The notes under the pieces: generated by a model
What the model was told of the DNA's origin: nothing
The model's database searches: none
Seen by the model: the letters and a program-made list of their open reading frames with translations, nothing else
Made by a program: the position numbers and the translations under genes
Assembly: GCF_001667885.1 (NCBI RefSeq)
Contig: NZ_LZJW01000100.1
Span: 1-36,688, forward strand
Origin: Mycobacterium scrofulaceum
Lineage (GTDB): Bacteria; Actinomycetota; Actinomycetes; Mycobacteriales; Mycobacteriaceae
DNA: 36,688 nt
Direction of reading: 5' to 3'
Shown: piece by piece, positions 1-8,614 of the stretch
Numbering within the stretch: position 1 is the first letter of the stretch
Layout of the letters: every line of letters starts with the position of its first letter

Positions 1-907
1 CCCCGGCCAGATGCATGGCCATCACATCGGTGTAGCCCTCGACCACGACCGCCTGATGGCCCTTGGCGATGTCGCGCTTGGCCAGATCGATGCCGAACAT
101 CACCGACGATTTCTTGTACAGCAGCGTCTCGGGCGTGTTGATGTACTTGGCTTCCATCGGATCGTCGTCGAACAACCGGCGGGCACCGAACCCGATCACC
201 TCGCCTGCCGCGGTGCGAATGGGCCACAGCAACCGCCGGTGAAAGCGGTCGATCGGGCCGCGACGGCCCTGCCGCGAGAGGCCGGCCGCTTCCAGCTCCT
301 TGAACTCGAAACCCTTGCGCACCAGATGTTTTGTCAGCGAGTCCCATCCCGACGGCGCGAACCCACAGCCGAAGCGGTGGGCCGCGTCGGCGTCGAAATT
401 CCGCTCCGTCAGGTACTGGCGGGCCGGCGCGGCCTCGTCGGATTCCAGCGCGGCGGCGTAGAACTCCGCCGCGGCCGCGTTGGCCGCGACGAGTCGGCTG
501 CGGCTGCCGCGATCGCGCTGCACGCTGGTCGCCGGCCCGGTGTAGCTGATCGTGTGGCCGATGCGGTCGGCGAGCAGCTCGACCGCCTCGACGAAGCTGA
601 CGTGTTCGATCTTCTGGATGAACGCGTAGACGTCGCCGCCTTCGCCGCAGCCGAAGCAGTGGAAGTGTCCGTGGTTGGGGCGGACGTGGAACGACGGCGA
701 CTTCTCGTCGTGAAACGGGCACAGCCCCTTGAGGGAATCGGCACCCGCGCGCCGCAATTGGACGTAGTCGCCGACGACTTCGTCGATGCGCACCCGCTCG
801 CGGATGGCGGCGATGTCCCGATCGGGGATCCGGCCCCGGCCCCTCGGCCGGGCGTCATCGTCCCCCACGCGCGGGTGGTGACCCCACGAACCTGCCGGGC
901 TGGACAT
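1..907 (-). CDS. dnaG: DNA primase DnaG, N-terminal part (3' end beyond window)
   Basis: This primase makes the RNA primers for DNA replication. The visible 302 codons hold the CHC2 zinc-binding domain, with Cys63, His66, Cys84 and Cys87 in the LCPFH...HCFGCGEGG arrangement, then the start of the RNA-polymerase core, including the TOPRIM acidic motif VEGYTDVMAMHLAG at the window edge. The gene runs off the left end, so its stop is not seen; mycobacterial DnaG is about 640 residues. The ATG at 907 gives a roughly 25-residue leader before the conserved IPDRDIAAIRER; an in-frame GTG at 868 would give a protein closer to the M. tuberculosis N-terminus. The downstream start is therefore possible. 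It lies 30 bp beyond the sodC stop on the same strand. Confidence 0.96.
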   Translation of the reverse strand, partial: MSSPAGSWGHHPRVGDDDARPRGRGRIPDRDIAAIRERVRIDEVVGDYVQLRRAGADSLKGLCPFHDEKSPSFHVRPNHGHFHCFGCGEGGDVYAFIQKIEHVSFVEAVELLADRIGHTISYTGPATSVQRDRGSRSRLVAANAAAAEFYAAALESDEAAPARQYLTERNFDADAAHRFGCGFAPSGWDSLTKHLVRKGFEFKELEAAGLSRQGRRGPIDRFHRRLLWPIRTAAGEVIGFGARRLFDDDPMEAKYINTPETLLYKKSSVMFGIDLAKRDIAKGHQAVVVEGYTDVMAMHLAG

Positions 908-937
908 CGGCTCAGTCTAGAGCGCCAAGCCGGCCGG

Positions 938-1546
938 CTATCCGGTTCCGATGACGCCGCACGCCACCCGTTCCATGGCGTTGTCGGTGTTTTCGGCGCC
1001 GTGCAGCATCAAGGCTTTGCCCTGGCCGCCGACCAGGACGTCCCGGTTGAACGCATCGGTGGTGGTGACCAGGTAGGCCGAGCCGTCCGAACGCACCTCG
1101 AGCGCCGTCAGGTCGCCGCTTTCCGGCTTGCCGGTGTGCCCGGGCGCGTTGTAGTGGCCGCCCGCGGACAGGAAGTTCCCGGGCGGGCCACCGGTCGGGG
1201 CGACGGAGTTGGGCTCGCACTTGCCGATCTCGTGGACGTGCAGGCCGTGGAAGCCCGGCGACAGGATGCCGCCGGCCACCGTCTTGACCGTGACGGTGAC
1301 GTACCCGCCGGTGAAGTCGAACGTCGCCGTGGCGACGGAGCGCCCGTCCGGCGTCTTCAGTTGCGCGTTGAGCGATTCGCCGTTGGGCGCCGGGGTCGTC
1401 GTCTCGCCCGACGACGCCGGCGGGGCGCTCTTGACCGGAGGTGTGGTGCCGGGCTGGGTGCTCGCATGTTGGGGTGAGCTGCAGGCGGTCATGGCGACGA
1501 CGGGAAGCCCCACCGCGAGGGTGGCGATACCGCTGATTTTGGTCAT
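938..1546 (-). CDS. sodC: Superoxide dismutase SodC lipoprotein (copper type)
   Basis: This is a 202-residue periplasmic or envelope superoxide dismutase that detoxifies superoxide. The N-terminus is a lipoprotein signal ending in a MTAC lipobox (Cys22), followed by a Pro/Thr-rich linker to about residue 57. The SOD fold shows metal ligands His103, His105, His131, His182, with His137 and Asp145 in the zinc subloop, plus the Cys110-Cys196 disulphide pair and active-site Arg193 before the VACGVIG end. A third zinc-site His is not seen between His137 and Asp145; the M. tuberculosis enzyme likewise lacks it and is described as copper-only. The segment between His182 and Arg193, the electrostatic loop, is unusually short. 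The ATG at 1546 is the start that puts the signal peptide first. Confidence 0.93.
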   Translation of the reverse strand: MTKISGIATLAVGLPVVAMTACSSPQHASTQPGTTPPVKSAPPASSGETTTPAPNGESLNAQLKTPDGRSVATATFDFTGGYVTVTVKTVAGGILSPGFHGLHVHEIGKCEPNSVAPTGGPPGNFLSAGGHYNAPGHTGKPESGDLTALEVRSDGSAYLVTTTDAFNRDVLVGGQGKALMLHGAENTDNAMERVACGVIGTG

Positions 1547-1599
1547 GCCGGGCAGCCTAGTCCGCGGTAGCGACGGCGCGGCTGAGGGATGGCCCGCGG

Positions 1600-2865
1600 C
1601 TAACCGGTGGCCTGGCGCGCGTCGATGCGTTCCAGCCGACCCTCGGTGTACGAGGCGATCTGGTCGACGATGACCCGGAGCCGGGCCCGGTCGTCGGCCG
1701 CGGTGGTGAACGCCGCCGCGAAGACCGGGTCGAGTGTCTGAGGGGCCCCGGCATACAGCCACTGCGCGACCCGGTGGATCCGTTCACGTTGCAAGGCCTG
1801 GTTTTCCAGATGCCGCGGATCGGACATGATGAACTGCAGCGCCAGGATTTTCAGCAGGGCGACCTCGGCGCGCACCAGGTCGGGCACCAGCAAGTCGGCC
1901 CGGTAGCGCACCAGCGGCCCGGGACCGGCCGCGGCGCGCGTGGTGGCGATGGCCGCCGAGGCGAATCTGCCGACCAATTCACTGGTGAGCCGCTTGAGCG
2001 CGACCGATGCGGCCAGGGTGGCGTCGTACTTGCCGACGGCGGCGACCACCGGCAGTCCCGAGAGCCGCGCCGCGGCGGCCATGAAGTCGTCGGCGCTGAC
2101 GCGGAAGAATTCGCTCTCGCCCAGTTTCGCGAGCGCGGCCGCCTCGTCGTCGTCGGCCAGCACGCGCAGGTCGATGCGCTGGGAGACGACGCCGTCCTCG
2201 ACGTCGTGCACCGAATACGCGATGTCGTCGGCCCAGTCCATCACCTGCGCTTCCAGGCACATCCGGCCCTCCGGGGCGCGGGCGCGCACCCAGTCCGCCG
2301 GCTCGCGGTCCTCGTCGTAGAACCCGAACTTGCGTTTCTGCCCATGACGGAACCACGGGTACTTGGTGACCGCGTCGAGGGACGCGCGGGTCAGGTTCAG
2401 CCCCGCGCTATTGCCTTGCTCGTCAAGCACTTTCGGTTCGAGGCTGGTCAGGATGCGAAAGTTTTGGGCATTCCCCTCGAAACCGCCGTAGTCGGCGGCG
2501 ACCTCATCGAGGGCTCGCTCGCCGTTGTGCCCGTAGGGCGGATGGCCGATGTCGTGGGCGAGGCCGGCCAGCTCGACCAGGTCGAGGTCGCAGCCCAGGC
2601 CGACCGCCATCCCCCTTCCGATCTGGGCGACCTCCAGCGAGTGCGTCAACCGCGTGCGCGGGGTGTCACCTTCACGCGGCCCGACCACCTGGGTCTTGTC
2701 GGCCAGCCGCCGCAGTGCGGCGCTATGCAGCACCCGGGCACGGTCCCGCGCGAAGTCGGTGCGGTGCTGGCCTTCGGTCCCCGGCAACCCCGCAGTCTTC
2801 GGCGCTTCGCTTACCCGCCGTTGACGGTCGAAGTCGTCGTATGGGTCTTGCCGATTCGTGGTCAC
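1600..2865 (-). CDS. dgt: Deoxyguanosinetriphosphate triphosphohydrolase-like protein
   Basis: This 421-residue HD-domain phosphohydrolase would cleave dGTP or other dNTPs to the nucleoside and triphosphate, affecting dNTP pools. The HD metal site is visible: His75 in [10 protein letters not shown] and His104-Asp105 in [15 protein letters not shown]. The later [16 protein letters not shown] motif supplies the second conserved Asp. The reading frame extends upstream to 2931, but the GTG at 2865 starts just before the conserved [12 protein letters not shown]-terminus and gives nearly the length of the M. tuberculosis protein (about 431). It is the first gene of a minus-strand run dgt-sodC-dnaG, and diverges from the gene at 2955 across 89 bp. 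Confidence 0.94.
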   Translation of the reverse strand: MTTNRQDPYDDFDRQRRVSEAPKTAGLPGTEGQHRTDFARDRARVLHSAALRRLADKTQVVGPREGDTPRTRLTHSLEVAQIGRGMAVGLGCDLDLVELAGLAHDIGHPPYGHNGERALDEVAADYGGFEGNAQNFRILTSLEPKVLDEQGNSAGLNLTRASLDAVTKYPWFRHGQKRKFGFYDEDREPADWVRARAPEGRMCLEAQVMDWADDIAYSVHDVEDGVVSQRIDLRVLADDDEAAALAKLGESEFFRVSADDFMAAAARLSGLPVVAAVGKYDATLAASVALKRLTSELVGRFASAAIATTRAAAGPGPLVRYRADLLVPDLVRAEVALLKILALQFIMSDPRHLENQALQRERIHRVAQWLYAGAPQTLDPVFAAAFTTAADDRARLRVIVDQIASYTEGRLERIDARQATG

Positions 2866-2954
2866 CGACGCACAGTCTGCCAGGGAATGCCGGGCAACGG
2901 ACCGCTCCCATGCGCCGCTCTTCGGCCGCATTGTCGCGGGGCTAAATTGGCGTC

Positions 2955-4943
2955 ATGCGCACTGCTCGCCTGCTTGGGGCGATCGCGACGATCCTGGCGA
3001 TCTGTCTGGGCGGCGGGCTGCTTGTCGCCCCCGCGGCCGACGCGCAACCGCCCTTCCGGTTGGCGGGTTACGTCACCGACAACGCGGGCGTCCTGTCGGA
3101 CTCCGGGCGCGCCGCGGTGACGTCGGCGGTGGACAGGCTCTACGCGGATCGCCACATCCGGCTGTGGGTGGTCTACGTCGACGACTTCTCCGGCCAGAGC
3201 GCGGTGAACTGGGCACGTGACACGATGCGTTCCAGCGATCTGGGCGACTACGACGCCCTGCTGGCCGTCGCCACCACCGGCCGGGCATACGCGTTCCTGG
3301 TGCCATCGACCGTCAAGGGGGTCACCGCCCGCCAGGTCGATGACTTGCGGCACAACAGGATCGAACCCGCGCTGCACAACGGCGACTGGAGCGGCGCCGC
3401 GGTCGCGGCGGCCAACGGGCTCAACGTGTCCCCGGGCTCGTCGGGGCGGGTGGTCCTGCTGATCACGCTGGCCGCAATTCTCGTCGCCCTGGCGGCCTTG
3501 CTGTTGGTCATGCGATACCGCCGACGACGGCGGCGCGCGGCCGAATTGGCGGCGGCCCGGCGGGTCGACCCCACCGACGTCGATGCGCTGGCCGCCGTGC
3601 CGCTGCAAGCCCTCGACGACCTGTCCCGCGCGCTGGTGGTGGACGTCGACAACGCCGTTCGAACCAGCTCCAATGAACTCGACTTGGCGATCGCCGAGTT
3701 CGGTGCCGACCGGACGCAGCCGTTCACCAAAGCGCTGGACAACGCGAAAGCCGCTCTGTCCCAAGCATTCACGGTTCGCCAACAGCTCGACGACAGCACG
3801 CCCGAGACGCCCGCGCAGCGGCGCGAGTTGCTCACCCGGGTGGTCGTGTCGGCGGCGCGCGCCGACCGCGAATTGGAGTCGCAGGCCGAGGCGTTCGAAA
3901 ACCTGCGCGATCTGGTGATCAACGCGTCGTCGCGGCTCGACGCCCTCACCCAGCAATACGTTGAGCTCACCACTCGCATCGCCCCTTCAGCACAGCGGCT
4001 GGCCGAGTTGCATGGCCAATTCGACGCAGCCGCACTGACTTCGGTGTCGGGCAACGTCACGGCGGCCAAGGAGCGGCTCGCATTCGCCGACCGCAACATC
4101 AGCACCGCCCGGGATCTGGCCGCCGAAGCCGTCAGCGGCCGGCAGGCCGGTTTGGTGGACGCCGTCCGTGCCGCCGAGTCCGCGCTCGGGCAGGCCCGGG
4201 CTCTGCTCGACTCGGTGGACAACGCGGCCACCGACATCCAGCACGCCATCGATCGGCTGCCGTCGACGATGACCGACATCCAGTCGGACATCAGGCGCGC
4301 CAACGAGCTCCTGCAACAATCGAAGTCCACCACGCCCGCGCGCACCGGCGACCTGATCGCGGCGCGCGACGCGGCGGCCCGGGCCGTCGACGTCGCGCGC
4401 GCCGGAGCATCCACCGACCCGCTGGGCGCGTTCGCCCAGTTGGCCAAGGCGGACGCCGACCTCAACGGGCTGCTGGTCACCCTCGCCCGGGAGCACGCCG
4501 CCGCGGAGCAACTCAACCGGTCGCTGGAGCAGGCGTTGTTCACCGCCGAGTCGCGGGTGCGCGCGGTCTCCGACTACATCGACACCCGCCGCGGCAGCAT
4601 CGGCCCGGAGGCCCGGACGCGGCTCGCCGAAGGTCAGCGGCACCTGCAAGCCGCACGGGACAAGCGGGCGGCCAACCCGACCGAAGCGATCTCCCATGCC
4701 AACGCGGCGTCGACGCTGGCGGCCCAGGCACAGGCGTTGGCCAATGCCGACGTGCAATCGGCTCAGCGCGCCTTCGCCCGCGGCGGCGGCGACATGGGCG
4801 CGATGCTGGGCGGAATCATCATCGGCAACGTGCTCAGTGGAGGCATGCGGGGAGGGTTCGGCGGCTGGAGTCCGACGTCATTCGGCGGGTCGTCGGGCGG
4901 TTCGTCCGGGGGCGGCTTCCTCGGTGGCGGCGGCCGATTCTGA
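2955..4943 (+). CDS. TPM-domain membrane protein (Rv2345-like)
   Basis: This 662-residue envelope protein matches M. tuberculosis Rv2345. Residues 1-30 form a signal peptide ending in ADA. Residues about 35-150 are a TPM (TLP18.3/Psb32/MOLO-1) domain containing the LAGYVTDNAGVLS entry motif. Residues about 165-187 form a transmembrane helix followed by a run of arginines, so the TPM domain should face outside and the rest the cytoplasm. Residues about 200-610 are Ala/Gln/Arg/Asp-rich and helical, probably a long coiled coil. The last 40 residues are Gly/Ser-rich and end in GGGGRF, as in many TPM proteins. Its molecular role in mycobacteria is not established. It converges with the next minus-strand gene, leaving only 22 bp. 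Confidence 0.9.
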   Translation: MRTARLLGAIATILAICLGGGLLVAPAADAQPPFRLAGYVTDNAGVLSDSGRAAVTSAVDRLYADRHIRLWVVYVDDFSGQSAVNWARDTMRSSDLGDYDALLAVATTGRAYAFLVPSTVKGVTARQVDDLRHNRIEPALHNGDWSGAAVAAANGLNVSPGSSGRVVLLITLAAILVALAALLLVMRYRRRRRRAAELAAARRVDPTDVDALAAVPLQALDDLSRALVVDVDNAVRTSSNELDLAIAEFGADRTQPFTKALDNAKAALSQAFTVRQQLDDSTPETPAQRRELLTRVVVSAARADRELESQAEAFENLRDLVINASSRLDALTQQYVELTTRIAPSAQRLAELHGQFDAAALTSVSGNVTAAKERLAFADRNISTARDLAAEAVSGRQAGLVDAVRAAESALGQARALLDSVDNAATDIQHAIDRLPSTMTDIQSDIRRANELLQQSKSTTPARTGDLIAARDAAARAVDVARAGASTDPLGAFAQLAKADADLNGLLVTLAREHAAAEQLNRSLEQALFTAESRVRAVSDYIDTRRGSIGPEARTRLAEGQRHLQAARDKRAANPTEAISHANAASTLAAQAQALANADVQSAQRAFARGGGDMGAMLGGIIIGNVLSGGMRGGFGGWSPTSFGGSSGGSSGGGFLGGGGRF

Positions 4944-4965
4944 GCCGTCGGGTGCGGCCAGCGGG

Positions 4966-5280
4966 TCAGCCGGCCGCCGGTGAATGCGGTACCACACCAC
5001 CGGGGCGTGGGATTTCGAAGTGCGGTTCGGTCCCGTCTTGCCACCGCTGCCAGTCGTTCCACTGGTTGGCTTCCGCGACCACCGCCGGTGCCGGGACGTC
5101 GGCCACCGTGTCAACGGCGTCGACGCTCACATCAGGCTTCGGTGCCCAGTGGTCGTAGTCATCCGGCGGCACGGCCACGCCCCACTTGAGCGGAACCGAC
5201 AGGCCACCGAGCATCCCCGACTCACCCCGAACCGCCGAAACCGAGTCATCTGGTAGCGGCGGACCAAGAGGCAAAAGCAT
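4966..5280 (-). CDS. Small Rv2348c-like conserved protein
   Basis: This is a 104-residue acidic protein beginning MLLPLGPPLPDDSV, with a conserved core around SGMLGGLSVPLKWGVAVPP and DDYDHWAP, a Trp-rich stretch (NQWNDWQRW) near residues 72-80 and the ending VVPHSPAAG. From memory it resembles M. tuberculosis Rv2348c, which lies beside esxO/esxP and is known as a T-cell antigen. There is no obvious Sec signal or membrane helix, so ESX-linked export is possible but unproven. The ATG at 5280 has a good purine-rich ribosome site (GGAAGGGGG) upstream. The frame stays open far upstream through the PPE gene, but that part is not coding in this frame. Its function is unknown. Confidence 0.8.
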   Translation of the reverse strand: MLLPLGPPLPDDSVSAVRGESGMLGGLSVPLKWGVAVPPDDYDHWAPKPDVSVDAVDTVADVPAPAVVAEANQWNDWQRWQDGTEPHFEIPRPGGVVPHSPAAG

Positions 5281-5600
5281 GTTGCCCCCTTCCACAGCCG
5301 ATTGTCGGACGCTGTGGCCGAACCCAATAACACCAAGCAGGCACATCGTAAGCCAAACCTGAGGCAAATGCCGGAAAAATGTGGATTTGCTTGTGCGCAG
5401 CGTACGCCCGGGTACGGACCGAAGCCGCGCGGGGTGGCTCGACGCGATAAACGCGGCGCTGGTGAAATCCAACCAATTGCCACGGGGCGCAATCGACGAC
5501 CACGTCGCCCCCGCAAATTGCCGCGGAACGTTGACAGACACAGCCGACGCGCCGCTAGCGACGCTAGCCTTAGCTGCCCGAACGCTGGGCGGCCACAGCC
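5281..5600. other. 320-bp gap between PPE gene and Rv2348c-like gene
   Basis: No gene is supported in this stretch. In M. tuberculosis the esxO/esxP pair lies near this position, and no WxG-type ESX protein is visible here in any frame. The stretch contains a hairpin just after the PPE stop (5554-5568), a somewhat lower-GC segment around 5320-5400, and the ribosome-binding site of the small gene at its left edge. It probably holds the promoter of the Rv2348c-like gene, but I cannot place one. Confidence 0.5.
5554..5568 (-). terminator. Hairpin after the PPE gene, possible terminator
   Basis: GCTAGC-GAC-GCTAGC forms a perfect 6-bp stem with a 3-nt loop, 33-47 bp beyond the PPE stop codon. No T-tract follows, which is common for proposed mycobacterial terminators, so the role is tentative. 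Confidence 0.35.
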
Positions 5601-6800
5601 CTAGCCGCCCTTCGTCCGTGGCACCACCTTGGGCCGCGACTGCACCACGTGCGGGTTCTCGCCGCCGCGGCGCCCCCTCTTGTCGGTCTTGTTGTCGTCG
5701 GCGCCCCGATCGTCCACCGCCATGGCCACGGCCGGCGTAGAACCTGCGGCCGCGGACGGCGCGGAAGACGCTCCCCCGGTGGCGATCGGCGTCGGGAATT
5801 GGGCGCCCAGGGCCGGCACGGCAAGACTGGTCAAGACCGCCGGCACCGGCATCGACCCCTCCCAGGTCGGCGGGACGGTGATCGACCCGACGAACCGCGC
5901 GGTGCCCAACCCGGCGGTCGCAACGCCCAGCCCGCCGGCCGACTGCAGCCCTTGGACGCCGCCCACGGCGGCCTGCGGGACTTCCGCGGCCACCGTGGTG
6001 ACGCCGGCCGCCGCGGGCGCGACCGGTCCCGCGCTGTGGGCCAGCACCATCATCGGGGACATCAGCGCGCTCGCCGGGTACATTCCGATCGGCGCGAGCG
6101 CGGTCATCGTCGTCACCGGCATCGACGACAGCAACGACGTCACCGACGACAGGCCGGGGAAAAACGCCCCCAGCACCGACTGCAATTCCGACACGAATGC
6201 GGTGCCGAAGGCCCCGAAAGCCTGGGTCGCAAAGCTCAGGGGCGCCGTGACCAGGCCCGCCAATCCGCCGAGGCCCGCCGGCGGGACGCTGAACGCCGGC
6301 AGCGTCGCCGCCACCGTCTGCGCCCCGATGTGATAGCCCACCATCGCGGCCACGTCCTGGGCCCACATCTCCATGTACTCGATCTCGGTCATCGCGATCG
6401 CCGGGGTGTTCTGGCCGAAGAAGTTCGTCGCGATCAGCGTGAGCAACCGGATGCGGTTCGCCAGCACCTCCGGGGTGGGCACCGTCGCCATGAACGCCGC
6501 CTCGTACGCCGCCGCCGCCGCGGTCGCCTGCGCGGCCGCCATCTCCGCTTGCCCCGCCGCCGAGATGAGCCACTGCAGATACGGCGTCGACGCCGCCAGC
6601 ATCGCCGCCGACGACGGACCGGTCCAGGGACCGGAGGCCACTCCCGTCACTACCGACTCAAACGACGCCGCCGCGGACGCCAAGTCCGCCGCCAGCGCCT
6701 CCCAGGCCGCGGCCGCCGTCAACAATGGGCCGGGCCCAGCGCCGCCATACATCAGCGCAGAGTTGATCTCGGGGGGGAAGAAAAGAAACGCTGGAATCAC
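5601..6800 (-). CDS. PPE family protein, PPE38/PPE40-like
   Basis: This 399-residue PPE protein is probably exported by ESX-5. The N-terminal PPE domain (about 1-175) carries FFPPEINSALMYGGAGPGP and the WTG motif at residues 59-61, followed by FFGQNTPAIAMTE. A GSITVPPTWEGSMP block lies at 305-318, a variant of the GxxSVPxxW signature of the SVP subfamily in which Ser is replaced by Thr. The C-terminus turns charged and ends NPHVVQSRPKVVPR, which closely recalls the end of M. tuberculosis PPE38, a protein reported to be needed for secretion of PE_PGRS and PPE-MPTR substrates. The start is a GTG at 6800; the nearby ATG is in another frame. No PE partner gene is adjacent. It follows glyS on the same strand. 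Confidence 0.92.
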   Translation of the reverse strand: MIPAFLFFPPEINSALMYGGAGPGPLLTAAAAWEALAADLASAAASFESVVTGVASGPWTGPSSAAMLAASTPYLQWLISAAGQAEMAAAQATAAAAAYEAAFMATVPTPEVLANRIRLLTLIATNFFGQNTPAIAMTEIEYMEMWAQDVAAMVGYHIGAQTVAATLPAFSVPPAGLGGLAGLVTAPLSFATQAFGAFGTAFVSELQSVLGAFFPGLSSVTSLLSSMPVTTMTALAPIGMYPASALMSPMMVLAHSAGPVAPAAAGVTTVAAEVPQAAVGGVQGLQSAGGLGVATAGLGTARFVGSITVPPTWEGSMPVPAVLTSLAVPALGAQFPTPIATGGASSAPSAAAGSTPAVAMAVDDRGADDNKTDKRGRRGGENPHVVQSRPKVVPRTKGG

Positions 6801-6937
6801 AACATCCCCAACCCACCGACCGAGTCAACGGCACCCACTACACGCATACGAACCCGACACCCACCCATGCCGACTAGACACGTGAGCAACATTCCTTTAT
6901 GAGCCTAGGCCAATGAGCTACCCAGAAGCGGCTTTTT

Positions 6938-6951
6938 ATCAAACGTTTAAT
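6938..6951. promoter_or_regulatory. AT-rich imperfect palindrome upstream of the PPE gene
   Basis: ATCAAACGTTTAAT is an imperfect 14-bp palindrome (12 of 14 positions symmetric, perfect core AAACGTTT) in the 225-bp gap between glyS and the PPE gene. It sits about 140 bp before the PPE GTG start in a stretch much richer in A and T than its surroundings. It could be a regulator site or part of a promoter. No known regulator is identified from the sequence. Confidence 0.3.
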
Positions 6952-7025
6952 ACCCGGCGTGGCGAGCGCGCCGACCAACCGGACAGTTGTCCTGAGAGTG
7001 CGAACAGCCGTGGCGCCGACGCCGG

Positions 7026-8423
7026 TTAGCAGCCCTTGAGCCGGGGGGCCAAGTAGTCGGCCACGGCGTTCATCGGGACCCGCTCCTGCGTCATGTCGTC
7101 GCGCCGTCGCACCGTGACGGCGTTGTCTTCGAGGGAATCGAAATCCACCGTCACGCAGAACGGCGTCCCCACCTCGTCCTGGCGCCGGTAACGGCGCCCG
7201 ATCGCGCCCGCGTCGTCGAAATCGATGTTCCAGCAGGTGCGCAGTTCGGCGGCCAGATCACGAGCCTTCGGGCTCAAGTCGGCGTGCCGGGACAGCGGCA
7301 GCACCGCGGCTTTGACCGGGGCCAGCCGCGGGTCCAGCCGGAGCAGCGTGCGCTTCTCCATCACGCCCTTGGCGTTCGGGGCCTGGTCCTCGGTGTAGGC
7401 ATCGATCAAGAACGCCATGAAGGAGCGCGTCAGGCCGGCCGCCGGTTCGATGACGTACGGGGTGTAGCGCTTGTCGGTGACCTGGTCGTAGTAGGACAGG
7501 TCGGCACCGGAATGCTTTGCATGGGTTGACAAGTCGAAATCGGTGCGGTTGGCGACGCCTTCCAGCTCACCCCACGGGTTACCGGCGAACCCGAATTTGT
7601 ACTCGATGTCGACGGTGCGGTCGGAGTAATGCGAAAGCTTCTCGGCGGGGTGCTCGAACAGCCGCAGATTCTCCGGATCGATCCCCAGATCGACATACCA
7701 TTGCAGCCGGGTGTCGATCCAATATTGGTGCCATTCCTTCGCGGTAGAAGGCTCCACGAAGAACTCCATTTCCATTTGCTCGAATTCGCGCGTCCGGAAT
7801 ATGAAGTTGCCCGGCGTGATCTCGTTGCGAAAGCTCTTGCCGATCTGGCCGATACCGAAGGGCGGCTTCTTGCGGGCCGTGGTGACGACATTGGCGAAGT
7901 TGACGAAGATGCCCTGCGCGGTCTCCGGCCGCAGATAGTGCAGCCCCTCCTCGGTCTCGATCGGCCCGAGGTGGGTCTTGAGCATCATGTTGAACTCGCG
8001 CGGCTCCGTCCACTGCCCCTTGGTGCCGCAATCCGGGCAAACGATCTCGGTCATCGGCACCGTGTCGGGGTCGTCGATCCCCTTCTTGGCCGCGTACGCC
8101 TCCTGCATGTGGTCCTGACGATGCCGGTGGTGGCAGTTCAGGCACTCGACCAGCGGGTCATGGAAGACCTCGACGTGACCGGACGCCACCCACACTTGCC
8201 GCGGCAGGATGATCGACGAATCGATTCCCACGACGTCGTCGCGGCCGGTGACCACCGACCGCCACCACTGCCGCTTGATGTTCTCCTTGAGTTCCACTCC
8301 CAGCGGGCCGTAGTCCCACGCCGAGCGGGTGCCGCCGTAAATCTCACCCGAGGGAAAGACGAACCCGCGCCGTTTGGCCAGGTTGACTACGGTGTCGATG
8401 ACGGACGCCACGGCGTGGTGCAC
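7026..8423 (-). CDS. glyS: Glycyl-tRNA synthetase, zinc-ribbon form
   Basis: This 465-residue class II aminoacyl-tRNA synthetase of the single-chain type charges tRNA-Gly in the cytoplasm. Visible class II and family motifs include [58 protein letters not shown] and [13 protein letters not shown]. The insertion after residue 90 carries two CxxC pairs, Cys94/Cys97 (ECLNC) and Cys129/Cys132 (CPDC), a probable Zn ribbon. In the M. tuberculosis protein as I recall it, these cysteines are missing. The frame is open to 8516, but the GTG at 8423 has an upstream purine-rich site (GGAAAGGGAG) and matches the known [19 protein letters not shown]-terminus. It is divergent from smtB. Confidence 0.95.
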   Translation of the reverse strand: MHHAVASVIDTVVNLAKRRGFVFPSGEIYGGTRSAWDYGPLGVELKENIKRQWWRSVVTGRDDVVGIDSSIILPRQVWVASGHVEVFHDPLVECLNCHHRHRQDHMQEAYAAKKGIDDPDTVPMTEIVCPDCGTKGQWTEPREFNMMLKTHLGPIETEEGLHYLRPETAQGIFVNFANVVTTARKKPPFGIGQIGKSFRNEITPGNFIFRTREFEQMEMEFFVEPSTAKEWHQYWIDTRLQWYVDLGIDPENLRLFEHPAEKLSHYSDRTVDIEYKFGFAGNPWGELEGVANRTDFDLSTHAKHSGADLSYYDQVTDKRYTPYVIEPAAGLTRSFMAFLIDAYTEDQAPNAKGVMEKRTLLRLDPRLAPVKAAVLPLSRHADLSPKARDLAAELRTCWNIDFDDAGAIGRRYRRQDEVGTPFCVTVDFDSLEDNAVTVRRRDDMTQERVPMNAVADYLAPRLKGC

Positions 8424-8512
8424 TCCCTTTCCGGGTTCGAGCGGGCACGCGCGGCGATTGCCCGCCGCGCACAGAGCATTAGTCATGGTAACGATCGGCG
8501 CCGCGGTCTTTG

Positions 8513-8532
8513 ACATGCGTCATCATGCATGT
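8513..8532. promoter_or_regulatory. Palindrome between glyS and smtB, probable SmtB operator
   Basis: ACATGC and GCATGT form perfect 6-bp inverted arms separated by 8 bp, with further partial symmetry inside (13 or more of 20 positions). The element lies midway between the divergent glyS (start 8423) and smtB (start about 8615) genes. ArsR/SmtB repressors bind such inverted repeats, and autoregulation of the M. tuberculosis smtB-zur operon through an imperfect palindrome has been reported. That SmtB binds this site is inference. Confidence 0.6.
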
Positions 8533-8614
8533 GACAGTGGAAGTCGGCCGCCCGCGAGGCCTTCCGGCGGATCCCCCCACAACCTGGCACTTTTCCGAGG
8601 TGATGACTCTCTCC

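Noticed and set aside
11..1477. 488-codon open frame on the plus strand opposite dnaG and sodC
   Set aside because: It lies antisense to two clearly recognised genes, and its translation is Arg/Gly/Val-rich with no domain. Long antisense frames are common in GC-rich DNA.
3248..4543. 431-codon frame antisense to the TPM gene
   Set aside because: Composition is Ser/Arg/Ala-rich without motifs. The plus-strand frame has the signal peptide, membrane helix and TPM domain.
5281..6573. Upstream extension of the Rv2348c-like frame through the PPE gene
   Set aside because: The extension is Gly/Arg-rich and out of frame with the well-supported PPE gene. A good ribosome site precedes the ATG at 5280.
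5649..6902. 417-codon Arg-rich frame antisense to the PPE gene
   Set aside because: This is a typical GC-driven shadow with no recognisable domain; the PPE frame on the other strand is certain.
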